Shown here in pieces: positions 17,493 to 24,961 of a DNA stretch of 64,000 nucleotides. A model generated the notes under the pieces. That model was not told the DNA's origin and searched no databases. It saw nothing but the letters and a program-made list of their open reading frames with translations. This DNA is from Syntrophomonas sp. DTU018 (GTDB lineage Bacteria; Bacillota; Syntrophomonadia; Syntrophomonadales; Syntrophomonadaceae). The position numbers and the translations under genes were made by a program. The stretch covers positions 99,347 to 163,346 of the forward strand of contig LFSR01000032.1 of assembly GCA_001513155.1 (NCBI GenBank), in the 5' to 3' direction. The stretch's first letter is position 1. Every line of letters begins with the position of its first letter.

Positions 17493-18716
17493 ATTAAGAA
17501 ACGAAACATCCTGGTAAGCATGGATATTGGTACCAGCTTTGTTAAAGCAGCCATGGCCGAAGTCCACGGGCAAGATGTTCATTTGTTAGGCTTAACAAAA
17601 GTTCCCTCCTTCGGACTGCGTAAAGGAAGCATCATAGATATTGAAAGTACTGCCAAGTCCATAGATAATTGCTTAAGCGAACTGGAACGTCTTACCGGTA
17701 TTGAGGTCTACAGTGCTTTGCTGGGATTTTCCGGAGTAAGCATTTCGATTCTGAATAACCATGCTGTTATAGCCGTCGCCAACCCCACCTATGAAATTAC
17801 CCAGGAGGACAAGGAGCGCGTATTATACTCAGCCCGCAACCTGTCTTTGCCACTGGATAAAGCGATCATACAGATTATTGAGCGCCAGTATATAGTGGAT
17901 AGCTATGATGGAGTAAAAGATCCGGTTGGAATGGTAGGAAGCCGTTTAGAGGCTGAGGTAGCTATAGTAGTAGGGGCTATAGCTGCCATTCAAAACTTAC
18001 AGAGAAGCGCCCAGCGAATAAATCTGCATGTGGATGACTTGATGTATACTGCCCTGTTAGGGGCAGAATCTGTATTATTACCGGCAGAAATGGAAATGGG
18101 AGTAGTTCTGGTAGATATCGGCGGAGGAACTACGGAAGTAACTTATTTTGAAGAAGGAAGTGTCCTGCAGACCTCGGTTCTGCCCATCGGCGGTGAATAT
18201 ATTACTAAGGATTTGGCCATTGTGCTGCGTACTTCCATGGAAGAAGCCAACCGCATCAAGGAAATCCATGGAGTAGCTAGCCCGGAAATGGCTAAGAGTG
18301 ATATGGTGGTACATGTTCATAATATACAGGGGAAAGAAGCCCGGGAAGTATCTCAGCAGGTCATCGCCGAAATAATTTCTGCCCGGGTAACTGAAATGAC
18401 GGAATTGATTTATGCGGAACTCAAACAGTTCCAATGCCTGAATCGTATGCCGGGGGGTATAGTATTAACCGGCGGTGGTGCCAAATTAGTGGGATTTGCT
18501 GAATTAATGGAAGAATACATATCAGTCCCGGTCAGGGTGGGTTTGCCGGAGAATGTTAAGGGTTTACCCCCTGATTTTAATCGCCCCCAAAATGCTGTGG
18601 TTTTAGGAGGGTTATTATATTCGGCTCGGCAGAGAGCCAGCAAACAAGAGGAGAGTCCACGTTTTATGGGTTTAATTGATCGATTAACCTATTGGTTTAA
18701 AGACTTATTTCGGTAA
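17493..18716 (+). CDS. ftsA: Cell division protein FtsA, apparent ATT start codon
   Basis: FtsA is an actin-fold ATPase that tethers FtsZ to the membrane. Visible are the phosphate-1 loop MDIGTSFVK, the phosphate-2 motif VDIGGGTTEV near residue 205, the adenosine motif GGIVLTGGGAKL near residue 320, and an amphipathic C-terminal helix with LIDRLTYWFKDLF. The first ATG is at 17520, but the conserved first strand reads KKRNILVS upstream in the same frame. No ATG, GTG or TTG occurs between the in-frame stop at 17463 and 17520; an ATT at 17493 is placed 9 bases after a GAGGGG site (17478-17483). I infer initiation there, giving 407 residues; the fallback is 398 residues from 17520. Confidence 0.93.
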   Translation: MKKRNILVSMDIGTSFVKAAMAEVHGQDVHLLGLTKVPSFGLRKGSIIDIESTAKSIDNCLSELERLTGIEVYSALLGFSGVSISILNNHAVIAVANPTYEITQEDKERVLYSARNLSLPLDKAIIQIIERQYIVDSYDGVKDPVGMVGSRLEAEVAIVVGAIAAIQNLQRSAQRINLHVDDLMYTALLGAESVLLPAEMEMGVVLVDIGGGTTEVTYFEEGSVLQTSVLPIGGEYITKDLAIVLRTSMEEANRIKEIHGVASPEMAKSDMVVHVHNIQGKEAREVSQQVIAEIISARVTEMTELIYAELKQFQCLNRMPGGIVLTGGGAKLVGFAELMEEYISVPVRVGLPENVKGLPPDFNRPQNAVVLGGLLYSARQRASKQEESPRFMGLIDRLTYWFKDLFR

Positions 18717-18734
18717 AGCAGGGGAGGTTTTGCA

Positions 18735-19796
18735 ATGCCGTTGGATTTCGATGTCGAGATGCAGCAATTTGCTAATATCAAGGTAATAGGAGTCGGTGGC
18801 GGAGGAAACAACGCCATTAACCGGATGATTGAAGCTGGGCTAAAAGGAGTTGAGTTTATAGCGGTTAACACCGATGCTCAGGCTCTATATATGTCCAAAG
18901 CAGAATCAAAAATTCAGATAGGAGCCAAATTGACCAAAGGCTTAGGTGCTGGTGCTGACCCGGAGATTGGCATGAAGGCTGCTGAGGAATCCAACGAAGA
19001 AATAAGAAGAGCCTTAATGGGAGCCGATATGGTTTTTGTTACTGCCGGTATGGGCGGGGGAACCGGTACCGGTGGTGCTCCGGTTATTGCCCGTATCGCC
19101 AAGGAATTAGGATCCCTTACGGTTGGTGTAGTTACCAAGCCCTTTGCTTTTGAAGGACGTAAGCGCAGTGCCCAGGCTGAACGCGGCATTCAAGCCCTGC
19201 GGGAACAGGTGGACAGCTTGATTACCATTCCCAATGATCGCCTTCTGCAGGTAGTAGACAAGCATACCAACTTTAATGATGCCTTTAAAATAGCCGATGA
19301 TATACTGCGCCAGGGGGTACAGGGAATATCCGATCTCATTGCCGTACCGGGAATAATAAACTGTGACTTTGCTGATGTTCAGACCATTATGCAGAATACC
19401 GGCTCCGCATTAATGGGAATCGGCCGTGCCAAAGGTGAAAACCGGGCTGCTGAAGCTGCGAGGATGGCCATTTCCAGTCCTCTTTTGGAGACCTCCATTG
19501 ACGGAGCCAAAGGAGTCCTGTTTAATATAAGCGGCGGCAACGACCTGACCCTGTTTGAAATAAATGAAGCTGCAGAGATTATCCATCAAGCAGCTGACGA
19601 GGAAGCTAACATTATATTCGGCGCCAACATTGATGAATCTCTCAATGATGAGGTTAGAGTGACTGTGATCGCTACCGGCTTTTCCACAGCCCGGCCTGCT
19701 GTACCGGAGACTCCCCGCAGTCGGGTTCTGGATACACCGGTGTCCTTCTTCGATAAAAGCGATTTGGAGATTCCTCCTTTCCTGAGAAGGAAATAA
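18735..19796 (+). CDS. ftsZ: Cell division GTPase FtsZ
   Basis: FtsZ is the tubulin homologue that polymerises into the division ring. The 353-residue product starts the fold with [13 protein letters not shown], has the tubulin signature GGGTGTG at residues 107-113, the T7 loop NCDFADVQ near residue 208, and a conserved C-terminal peptide [10 protein letters not shown] that binds FtsA and other partners. The linker between core and tail is short, around 25 residues. An AGGGGAGG site precedes the ATG. A terminator follows. Confidence 0.98.
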   Translation: MPLDFDVEMQQFANIKVIGVGGGGNNAINRMIEAGLKGVEFIAVNTDAQALYMSKAESKIQIGAKLTKGLGAGADPEIGMKAAEESNEEIRRALMGADMVFVTAGMGGGTGTGGAPVIARIAKELGSLTVGVVTKPFAFEGRKRSAQAERGIQALREQVDSLITIPNDRLLQVVDKHTNFNDAFKIADDILRQGVQGISDLIAVPGIINCDFADVQTIMQNTGSALMGIGRAKGENRAAEAARMAISSPLLETSIDGAKGVLFNISGGNDLTLFEINEAAEIIHQAADEEANIIFGANIDESLNDEVRVTVIATGFSTARPAVPETPRSRVLDTPVSFFDKSDLEIPPFLRRK

Positions 19797-19809
19797 CTTA
19801 ACGATAACG

Positions 19810-19837
19810 AACCGGGAAGACATTTCCCGGTTTTTTT
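19810..19837 (+). terminator. Rho-independent terminator of the dcw cluster
   Basis: AACCGGGAA pairs with TTCCCGGTT around the loop GACAT, followed by seven T residues. It begins 14 bases after the ftsZ stop codon and marks the end of the division cluster. Confidence 0.9.
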
Positions 19838-19900
19838 GCTTTTCTGGCCGATTATAGTTGAGCAAGCTTTGCTAAAGCAACAAATTCCCATCTCATCCAT

Positions 19901-19909
19901 TGGTATAAT
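19901..19909 (+). promoter_or_regulatory. Possible extended -10 promoter for spoIIGA-sigE
   Basis: TGGTATAAT, a perfect extended -10 element, lies 86 bases ahead of the spoIIGA ATG. It overlaps the left end of an inverted repeat AATGT-GGAAT-ACATT (19908-19922). I could not find a Spo0A box (TGTCGAA) or a good -35 element, although Spo0A control of spoIIG is known in Bacillus and clostridia. Confidence 0.4.
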
Positions 19910-19994
19910 GTGGAATACATTATCACAAATATAAAGACATAACCATTAATTAGCGTAAAATTGACCGCTGGGAAAGGTACCAGGTGCTGGCATT

Positions 19995-20870
19995 ATGGGG
20001 TCAAGAGTATACGCGGATATAACTTTTCTGGTTAACTTCATCATGGACTTTTTAATCCTATGGGTTACAGTTCGGTTAACAGGAATACCTGTCTCTTATA
20101 TCCGCATTGTTATCGCAGCCGGACTGGGCGGCATATATGCAGTAGGGTATTTGTTCCCGGAACTGTCTTTTTGGTATTCACTTCCGTTTAAAGTACTGTT
20201 CTCAGTTTTTTTGGTTATAGTGGCTGTTTTGCCCCGTACCTGGAAGGATCTAGCCAAGAGCATGCTGTTGTTTTACGGTATTAATTTCCTGGTGGCGGGA
20301 GCCAGCCTGGGCTTTTCTTATCTGGTTCAGTCATCTTATCAGTTCGATTATTCATATTGGTGGCTGCTGGCCGGCATCAGCTGTGCGCTGTTATTGGGCA
20401 TATATGGGAAAAGCTGGTTTAACGAGCGTATCCTGCCCCAGTTGTTGAAATTCCCGGTACAACTTACTTTTGGCGGTAACCGCTGTTCTGGTCAGGGATT
20501 TGTTGATACGGGCAATGGTTTGCGAGATCCCCTTACCAACCGGCCGGTGATTATTGCTGAGTATCAACTGCTGAAAGATTGTCTGCCTGCGGATTTCCAA
20601 AGCGCCCTGGAAGACAGCTGCAACCAGGAAGAAATGCTGGATAGATTGAGTCAAAGCAGTTGGGCTAACCGGTTGAGATTGATTCCTTTTACCTCTATTG
20701 GCAAAAAAAATGGATTGCTGGTAGGGATCCGGGCTGATGCCATCCGGGTCGGCTTAGGTAATAACAGTATTAAACATAGCAATATGGTAGTGGGCATTTA
20801 CCAGGATAAGCTCAGCCCAGAGGAACATTACCAACTCCTGATACCTTTAGAAATACTTAATAATGGATAG
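19995..20870 (+). CDS. spoIIGA: Sigma-E processing peptidase SpoIIGA
   Basis: SpoIIGA is a membrane-bound aspartic protease that removes the pro-sequence of sigma-E in the mother cell after a signal from the forespore (SpoIIR). The N-terminal half (residues 1-145) has about five membrane segments starting with [15 protein letters not shown]; the soluble half carries the aspartic protease signature [12 protein letters not shown] near residue 172. The length of 291 residues is close to that of the Bacillus protein. sigE starts 11 bases downstream, the standard spoIIG arrangement. Confidence 0.95.
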   Translation: MGSRVYADITFLVNFIMDFLILWVTVRLTGIPVSYIRIVIAAGLGGIYAVGYLFPELSFWYSLPFKVLFSVFLVIVAVLPRTWKDLAKSMLLFYGINFLVAGASLGFSYLVQSSYQFDYSYWWLLAGISCALLLGIYGKSWFNERILPQLLKFPVQLTFGGNRCSGQGFVDTGNGLRDPLTNRPVIIAEYQLLKDCLPADFQSALEDSCNQEEMLDRLSQSSWANRLRLIPFTSIGKKNGLLVGIRADAIRVGLGNNSIKHSNMVVGIYQDKLSPEEHYQLLIPLEILNNG

Positions 20871-20881
20871 GGGGAGTAAGC

Positions 20882-21601
20882 ATGAAAAGATTGTCGATCT
20901 GGAAATTGCGCCTCTATTTTCTGTACTGGCTGTTAGCCCGGCAGAAACCCAAGTTCATACATTATATTGGCTCAACGGAAGTGCTTCCCCCGCCCTTAAA
21001 GGAGCAGGAAGAATATGATTTGATTTCCCGGTTGGATCAGGGGGATATGGCAGTTAAGGCTAAGCTGATTGAGCACAACCTGCGCTTGGTAGTTTATATA
21101 GCCAAAAAATTTGAAAATACCGGCATCAACATTGAAGATCTGGTATCCATCGGTACCATCGGATTAATTAAAGCGGTGAATACTTTTGAACCCAAGAAAA
21201 ATATCAAATTAGCCACCTATGCTTCCCGCTGCATTGAGAATGAAATATTGATGTACCTGCGCCGCAACTTGAAAAACCGGGCGGAAGTATCTCTGGATGA
21301 GCCTCTTAATGTGGACTGGGACGGCAATGAACTGCTGCTGTCCGATGTTTTGGGCACGGAGAGCGACATGATATATAAGAAGATTGAAGGGGATGTGGAA
21401 AAGCACCTGCTCTGGCAGGCTATGCATAAGCTGAATCCCCGGGAAAAAACCATAATTAAGCTGAGATTTGGCCTGGAGGACGGGGTGGAGAAAACCCAAA
21501 AGGAAGTGGCCGATATTCTGGGGATTTCCCAATCCTATATATCCCGTCTGGAAAAGCGCATCTTGAAGCGTTTGCAGCGGGAGATCAGAAAAATTGAGTA
21601 A
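20882..21601 (+). CDS. sigE: RNA polymerase sporulation sigma factor SigE (pro-form)
   Basis: SigE directs early mother-cell transcription. The 239-residue product has an N-terminal hydrophobic pro-sequence (about residues 1-28), followed by [13 protein letters not shown], which corresponds to the region where SpoIIGA cleaves the Bacillus protein. Region 2 ([54 protein letters not shown]) and the region 4 helix-turn-helix ([20 protein letters not shown]) are complete. The gene is coupled to spoIIGA and is followed by a decayed terminator-like hairpin and a repeat element. Confidence 0.97.
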   Translation: MKRLSIWKLRLYFLYWLLARQKPKFIHYIGSTEVLPPPLKEQEEYDLISRLDQGDMAVKAKLIEHNLRLVVYIAKKFENTGINIEDLVSIGTIGLIKAVNTFEPKKNIKLATYASRCIENEILMYLRRNLKNRAEVSLDEPLNVDWDGNELLLSDVLGTESDMIYKKIEGDVEKHLLWQAMHKLNPREKTIIKLRFGLEDGVEKTQKEVADILGISQSYISRLEKRILKRLQREIRKIE

Positions 21602-21633
21602 CTCTATCTGCTGGAAAACTTGTTTGTCTTCAC

Positions 21634-21838
21634 CGGTTCCACTTTAAAAATGAAACCGTGAGAGTGTTAAAAAATTAGCTAAAAGAGATCGCCACGTCGC
21701 TACGCTCCTCGCGAAGACATACCAAAAGGCCGTCTTATGTGTCATTGCGAGCCCCGGAGGGGCGTGGCAATCTCAAACGTCTAACCGCTAAAAGACTTCT
21801 TTGACAGTCTGACGGTTCCACTTTAAAAATGGAACCGT
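21634..21838. repeat. 26-base direct repeat flanking a palindromic element
   Basis: A 26-base sequence beginning CGGTTCCACTTTAAAAATG occurs at 21634-21659 and again at 21813-21838 with one mismatch. Each copy is itself a hairpin. The downstream copy ends in a T tract and works as an intrinsic terminator; the upstream copy is followed by GAGAG and has a mispaired base. The copies lie exactly at the edges of the inverted-repeat element, which looks like an unusually long target duplication or a duplication made with the insertion. Confidence 0.7.
21660..21812. mobile_element. MITE-like palindromic element between sigE and sigG
   Basis: A 153-base non-coding segment whose two halves are imperfect inverted repeats. 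The left arm GAGATCGCCACG (from 21685) pairs with CGTGGCAATCTC (ending at 21774), and roughly three quarters of the next 24 positions also pair, down to an inner AAGAC/GTCTT stem. The outer ends, GAGTGTTAAA and TTTGACAGTC, are also roughly inverted. No open frame of note is present. The inner motif resembles the dispersed GTCATTGCGAG/GCAATCTC palindromes that I recall from many bacterial genomes. It would fold into a long RNA hairpin if transcribed. Confidence 0.65.
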
Positions 21839-21845
21839 TTTTTTA
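21812..21845 (+). terminator. Terminator downstream of sigE
   Basis: ACGGTTCC (21812-21819) pairs with GGAACCGT (21831-21838) around an AT-rich loop, followed by a run of T. It is separated from sigE by the inserted repeat element. The 21846-22000 stretch that follows holds only the presumed sigG promoter region. Confidence 0.85.
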
Positions 21846-21890
21846 ATAGGCACTGATTCAGAACCCAGAATAATTCCCCTGGTCAGCGAG

Positions 21891-21919
21891 AATACTTTTA
21901 TTAACAGTATTGCTACAAT
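21891..21919 (+). promoter_or_regulatory. Inverted repeat and extended -10 upstream of sigG
   Basis: AATACT (21891-21896) and AGTATT (21905-21910) form a perfect 6-base inverted repeat, immediately followed by TGCTACAAT, an extended -10-like element at 21911-21919. No convincing sigma-F type promoter was found for sigG, so this is a candidate control site only, 82 bases ahead of the sigG start. Confidence 0.3.
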
Positions 21920-22000
21920 GACGCCTCTCAGCTAAATCGCACTGTGAACTAAAACATAAGCAGCAACCCATTTAAACTCAAGGGGAAGGAGCAGGACGCT

Positions 22001-22771
22001 TTGATTAACAAAGTTGAAATCTGTGGAGTCAATACTTCCAAACTTCCCGTGTTAAAGAACGAAGAAATGAGGGAATTGTTCCAAGCCATGCAATCAGGAG
22101 ATGCTTCTGCTCGGGAGCAGTTGATTCAAGGCAATCTCCGCCTGGTTTTAAGTGTTATTCAAAGGTTCAGCAACAGAGGCGAATATGTGGATGATCTTTT
22201 CCAGGTAGGGTGTATTGGCTTAATAAAAGCCATTGACAATTTTGATTTAAGTCAAAATGTCCGGTTTTCAACTTATGCAGTTCCTATGATTATTGGAGAA
22301 ATCCGGCGTTATTTAAGGGATAACAATGCGGTAAGAGTATCAAGATCTTTGCGGGATATTGCTTATAAGGCTCTGCAGGTTCGAGAAAAACTGGTATCAA
22401 TACATGGATCTGAACCAACTATTGCCCAAATAGCTGAAGAGCTGCAGATTCCCCGGGAAGAAGTGGTATTTGCCCTGGATGCTATTCAGGAACCGGTTTC
22501 CTTGTTTGAGCCCATTTACAATGATGGGGGAGATCCTATCCTGGTCATGGATCAAATCAGTGATGACCGTAATACCGACGAGTCTTGGCTGGAAGAGATA
22601 GCTATCAAAGAAGCTATGAAAAAGCTCAACAATCGGGAAAAACACATAATATCGCTGCGTTTTTTCCAAGGAAAAACTCAGATGGAAGTTGCCGATGAGA
22701 TCGGCATATCCCAAGCTCAGGTCTCCCGGCTGGAGAAAGCCGCCTTAAAACAACTGCGCAAATATATTTGA
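22001..22771 (+). CDS. sigG: RNA polymerase forespore sigma factor SigG
   Basis: SigG drives late forespore transcription. The 256-residue product starts with NKVEICGVNTSKLPVLKNEE, the distinctive SigG N-terminus that binds anti-sigma factors, and has region 2 (NRGEYVDDLFQVGCIGLIKA, FSTYAVPMIIGEIRRYLRD), region 3 (VSRSLRDIAYKALQVREKL) and region 4 (QMEVADEIGISQAQVSRLE). The close likeness to SigG rather than SigF is clear from these blocks. Translation starts at TTG after an AAGGAG site about 11 bases away. Confidence 0.97.
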   Translation: MINKVEICGVNTSKLPVLKNEEMRELFQAMQSGDASAREQLIQGNLRLVLSVIQRFSNRGEYVDDLFQVGCIGLIKAIDNFDLSQNVRFSTYAVPMIIGEIRRYLRDNNAVRVSRSLRDIAYKALQVREKLVSIHGSEPTIAQIAEELQIPREEVVFALDAIQEPVSLFEPIYNDGGDPILVMDQISDDRNTDESWLEEIAIKEAMKKLNNREKHIISLRFFQGKTQMEVADEIGISQAQVSRLEKAALKQLRKYI

Positions 22772-22793
22772 AAGGAGCGCATGGAAAGGTTCG

Positions 22794-22931
22794 ATGTACA
22801 AAAACTTGCTGGTGATATGCTTGATAGGTATTATTCTGGCATTGCTGCTGCCTATTACGGAACAGTACTCTGCCAGTGAATTGGCTTTTACCTATGATAA
22901 CCTGGTGCAAACTGAGATCATAGCCAAATAG
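22794..22931 (+). CDS. Small single-pass membrane peptide after sigG (hypothetical)
   Basis: A 45-codon frame starts 22 bases after the sigG stop codon: a short basic N-terminus (MYKN), a strongly hydrophobic stretch of about 16 residues (LLVICLIGIILALLLP), and a polar tail of 25 residues with several acidic residues. A weak AAAGG site lies 4 bases ahead of the ATG. A terminator follows 32 bases downstream, so it would share the sigG transcript. A competing ATG at 22781 in another frame has a better AAAGGAG site but gives only 32 residues without features. I do not recognise a family. Confidence 0.4.
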   Translation: MYKNLLVICLIGIILALLLPITEQYSASELAFTYDNLVQTEIIAK

Positions 22932-22963
22932 CTCTGCTCCTATCTTAGAAGGCCATACCATGG

Positions 22964-22993
22964 AGGAGTTGCTATGAGCAGACTCCTTTTTTT
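22964..22993 (+). terminator. Rho-independent terminator after sigG
   Basis: AGGAGT-TGCT pairs with AGCA-ACTCCT around an ATG loop with one bulged G, followed by seven T residues. It closes the sigG unit and stands 33 bases before the methyltransferase gene. Confidence 0.88.
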
Positions 22994-23025
22994 GTTACAA
23001 TGGTGGCATAAACGGAGGTAGGAGA

Positions 23026-24327
23026 ATGGGCCAGGATGATATAGTTCTGTACTGGTGCGGGAAAAAGCTGCCAGAGGTAAAAAACTATGAATATTATACC
23101 CAGCAGACGGTATTCCCCTGCGCCAACCAAAACACCCTTAATAAGCCTCTTTTTCAGGTGAACAACCAGCTATGCTTAGGCACGGATCATGAGGTAATGG
23201 CATGGCTGCTGGATAATGGCTATCAGAACAGCTTTGACTGCATATACATAGATCCGCCATATTTAACCGACAGTGACTATTATGCCCAGATAAAAGTTGA
23301 TACTCCCGGCGGAACTCAGCGGGTCAAACAGCGGGTATTTCGTGACATTGGCTACCGGAATCTGGCCTCTTACCTGCAGCATATCTATGAGTCAATAGCT
23401 ATGATAAAGGAACTTTTGTCGGAACAGGGCAGCCTGTTTATTCACCTGGATTACCATTCCTCCCATTATGTAAAGATAATTCTGGATGAAGTTTTTTCTC
23501 CCCAGCGCTTTGTCAATGAGATTGTCTGGTGCTATGGAGGGGGCAGCGGAACCCGGCGCCATTTTCATCGCAAGCATGATGTTATATTTTGGTACAGCCG
23601 GGGAGCGGACTATATTTTTAATCCCCAGTACCGGCCTTATTCCCCAGGCACTATACAAAGAGGTCTTACCAAAGTTAAAGGGGATCGTTATAAGCTGGAC
23701 AGCAGAGGGGCACTGCTGCAGGACTGGTGGCATGACATACCCAAAATTCTCAGCCCCACAGCCAACAGCAACTGGAAGTTTCCCACCCAAAAACCAGTGG
23801 AACTGGTACAGCGCATCCTGCAAGCCGCAACTGCGGAAAACTCTCTGGTAGGGGATTTCTATTGCGGTTCAGGAACCACTGGAGAAGCCTGCGAAAACCT
23901 GGGGCGCCGGTGGGTAATGAGTGACAACAGCATATATGCTATTCAAACCAGTATTCACAGGCTAATCAGATCCAGTAGCCGGCCTTTTATAGTCAGTTCC
24001 ACTCAACCGGAACCTTCCCCGCCCGGTGACTTATCAGTTGCAGCAGAATACTTTTCCAATTTATTCGGCAATGAATTAACCATTAGCCTGCAGTCCTATC
24101 AGCCCAAGGACAACCGACCGCCCAGCTTGGCCTGGATCGATTTCTGGGAGATAGGCTGGTTAAATGGTGAGAATTTCATATCCCTGCGGCAAGTTATTCC
24201 AGCCAAAAGAGGGCAGAGGGTTCCCGACTGGGTTAGCCTTAAGCTTGACGAAATCAGCCAGCCCTTGGCAGTGCAAGTCTGGGATATCCAGGGAGGACCA
24301 GTTAAAATGCCCATAACTCTGCTGTAA
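23026..24327 (+). CDS. Orphan DNA (adenine-N6) methyltransferase, beta class
   Basis: The order of motifs defines a beta-class amino-methyltransferase: the catalytic DPPY motif IV comes first (IYIDPPYLTDS, about residues 75-85), then a variable region that should recognise DNA, and the SAM-binding motif I comes last (GDFYCGSGTTGEA, about residues 281-293). FPTQKPVEL just before motif I is the usual motif X-like block. A 110-residue C-terminal tail has no motif I recognise. No restriction endonuclease or specificity gene is adjacent, so it appears solitary. A GGAGGTAGGAG site precedes the ATG. It lies between sigG and dprA; a regulatory role in sporulation, as known for CamA of C. difficile, is possible but not shown. 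Confidence 0.85.
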   Translation: MGQDDIVLYWCGKKLPEVKNYEYYTQQTVFPCANQNTLNKPLFQVNNQLCLGTDHEVMAWLLDNGYQNSFDCIYIDPPYLTDSDYYAQIKVDTPGGTQRVKQRVFRDIGYRNLASYLQHIYESIAMIKELLSEQGSLFIHLDYHSSHYVKIILDEVFSPQRFVNEIVWCYGGGSGTRRHFHRKHDVIFWYSRGADYIFNPQYRPYSPGTIQRGLTKVKGDRYKLDSRGALLQDWWHDIPKILSPTANSNWKFPTQKPVELVQRILQAATAENSLVGDFYCGSGTTGEACENLGRRWVMSDNSIYAIQTSIHRLIRSSSRPFIVSSTQPEPSPPGDLSVAAEYFSNLFGNELTISLQSYQPKDNRPPSLAWIDFWEIGWLNGENFISLRQVIPAKRGQRVPDWVSLKLDEISQPLAVQVWDIQGGPVKMPITLL

Positions 24328-24382
24328 CTGCACTGGTCTCCCCCATATCCAATCTATACCAAACTCCTGTACATATTACTTA

Positions 24383-24556
24383 TTACTTACGAATCCGGTG
24401 CTGTTTCAAAAGCCTATGAATATCAGTTTCCTTGTCATCGCCCAAAGGCAGCCAGACATCATCATAGACATCTTCGTCCAGTACGTCTTCCCGGTCCAGA
24501 GTACTGCGCAGGCGATAGCGAATAAATGATAAAGGCTCATAAGAAAATATACGCAT
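24383..24556 (-). CDS. Small acidic protein on the minus strand (hypothetical)
   Basis: A 57-codon frame on the minus strand starting with ATG at 24556, with a textbook GAGGGAGG site 5 bases ahead. The product begins MRIFSYEPLSFIRYRLR (basic, aromatic), then an acidic middle (DREDVLDEDVYDDVW) and a basic tail (KQHRIRK). It has no membrane segment. It lies 26 bases downstream of another minus-strand small gene, so the two probably form an operon. I do not recognise it. The good ribosome site and the plausible protein composition argue that it is real. Confidence 0.6.
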   Translation of the reverse strand: MRIFSYEPLSFIRYRLRSTLDREDVLDEDVYDDVWLPLGDDKETDIHRLLKQHRIRK

Positions 24557-24582
24557 TTTTCCTCCCTCATTACCGGCTTATT

Positions 24583-24759
24583 CTAGCGATGCTGCATGCG
24601 GCGTCCTAACAGGTATACTCCAGTGATAGCTATAGCATGCAGCACCCACCACCCTGGCTCCAGCATGCTGAATGTGCCTGGGTCAATCCTATCTCGGTGC
24701 ATTACTTTTTTACTCAGAGAGTGCTTTATATCCATCAAATTCAAAAGAGTGGAAAGCAA
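24583..24759 (-). CDS. Small membrane protein on the minus strand (hypothetical)
   Basis: A minus-strand frame open from 24777. The AAAGGAG site lies within the first codons of the longest form, so the start is probably TTG 24759 (7 bases after AAGGAG, 58 residues) or ATG 24765. The product has a polar N-terminal half and a C-terminal hydrophobic segment (PGWWVLHAIAITGVYLLG) ending with RRMQHR, like a tail-anchored protein. Family unknown. It precedes the 57-residue gene in a divergent unit facing away from dprA. The region 24778-24961 contains only AT-rich upstream sequence for both directions. Confidence 0.5.
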   Translation of the reverse strand: MLSTLLNLMDIKHSLSKKVMHRDRIDPGTFSMLEPGWWVLHAIAITGVYLLGRRMQHR

Positions 24760-24887
24760 AGGCATCACTCCTTTCATATATTTTTCAATAATATTTTTCC
24801 CGCCGGCCGTTTTATTAGCAGAAGTAAATAATGTAACTCACATATAATAACAAATAATTGCCATATAGGAAAAAGAAGGTAAAATTC

Positions 24888-24916
24888 TTGCTTTGCCTAA
24901 ATATTTATGGTATCAA
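24888..24916 (+). promoter_or_regulatory. Possible sigma-A promoter for dprA-topA
   Basis: TTGCTT (24888-24893) and TATCAA (24911-24916) are separated by 17 bases, and a TG dinucleotide occurs one base before the -10, giving an extended -10. It lies 46 bases ahead of the dprA start. The hexamers match consensus only partly. Confidence 0.4.
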
Positions 24917-24961
24917 TGGCGATAGAGTTTCATTTGTTCATTAAAAGCGGGGAGATAGCGG

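Noticed and set aside
23486..23851. Alternate-frame 121-codon ORF inside the methyltransferase
   Set aside because: The overlapping frame carries the DPPY and FYCGSGTT motifs and a continuous protein; this one has no signal.
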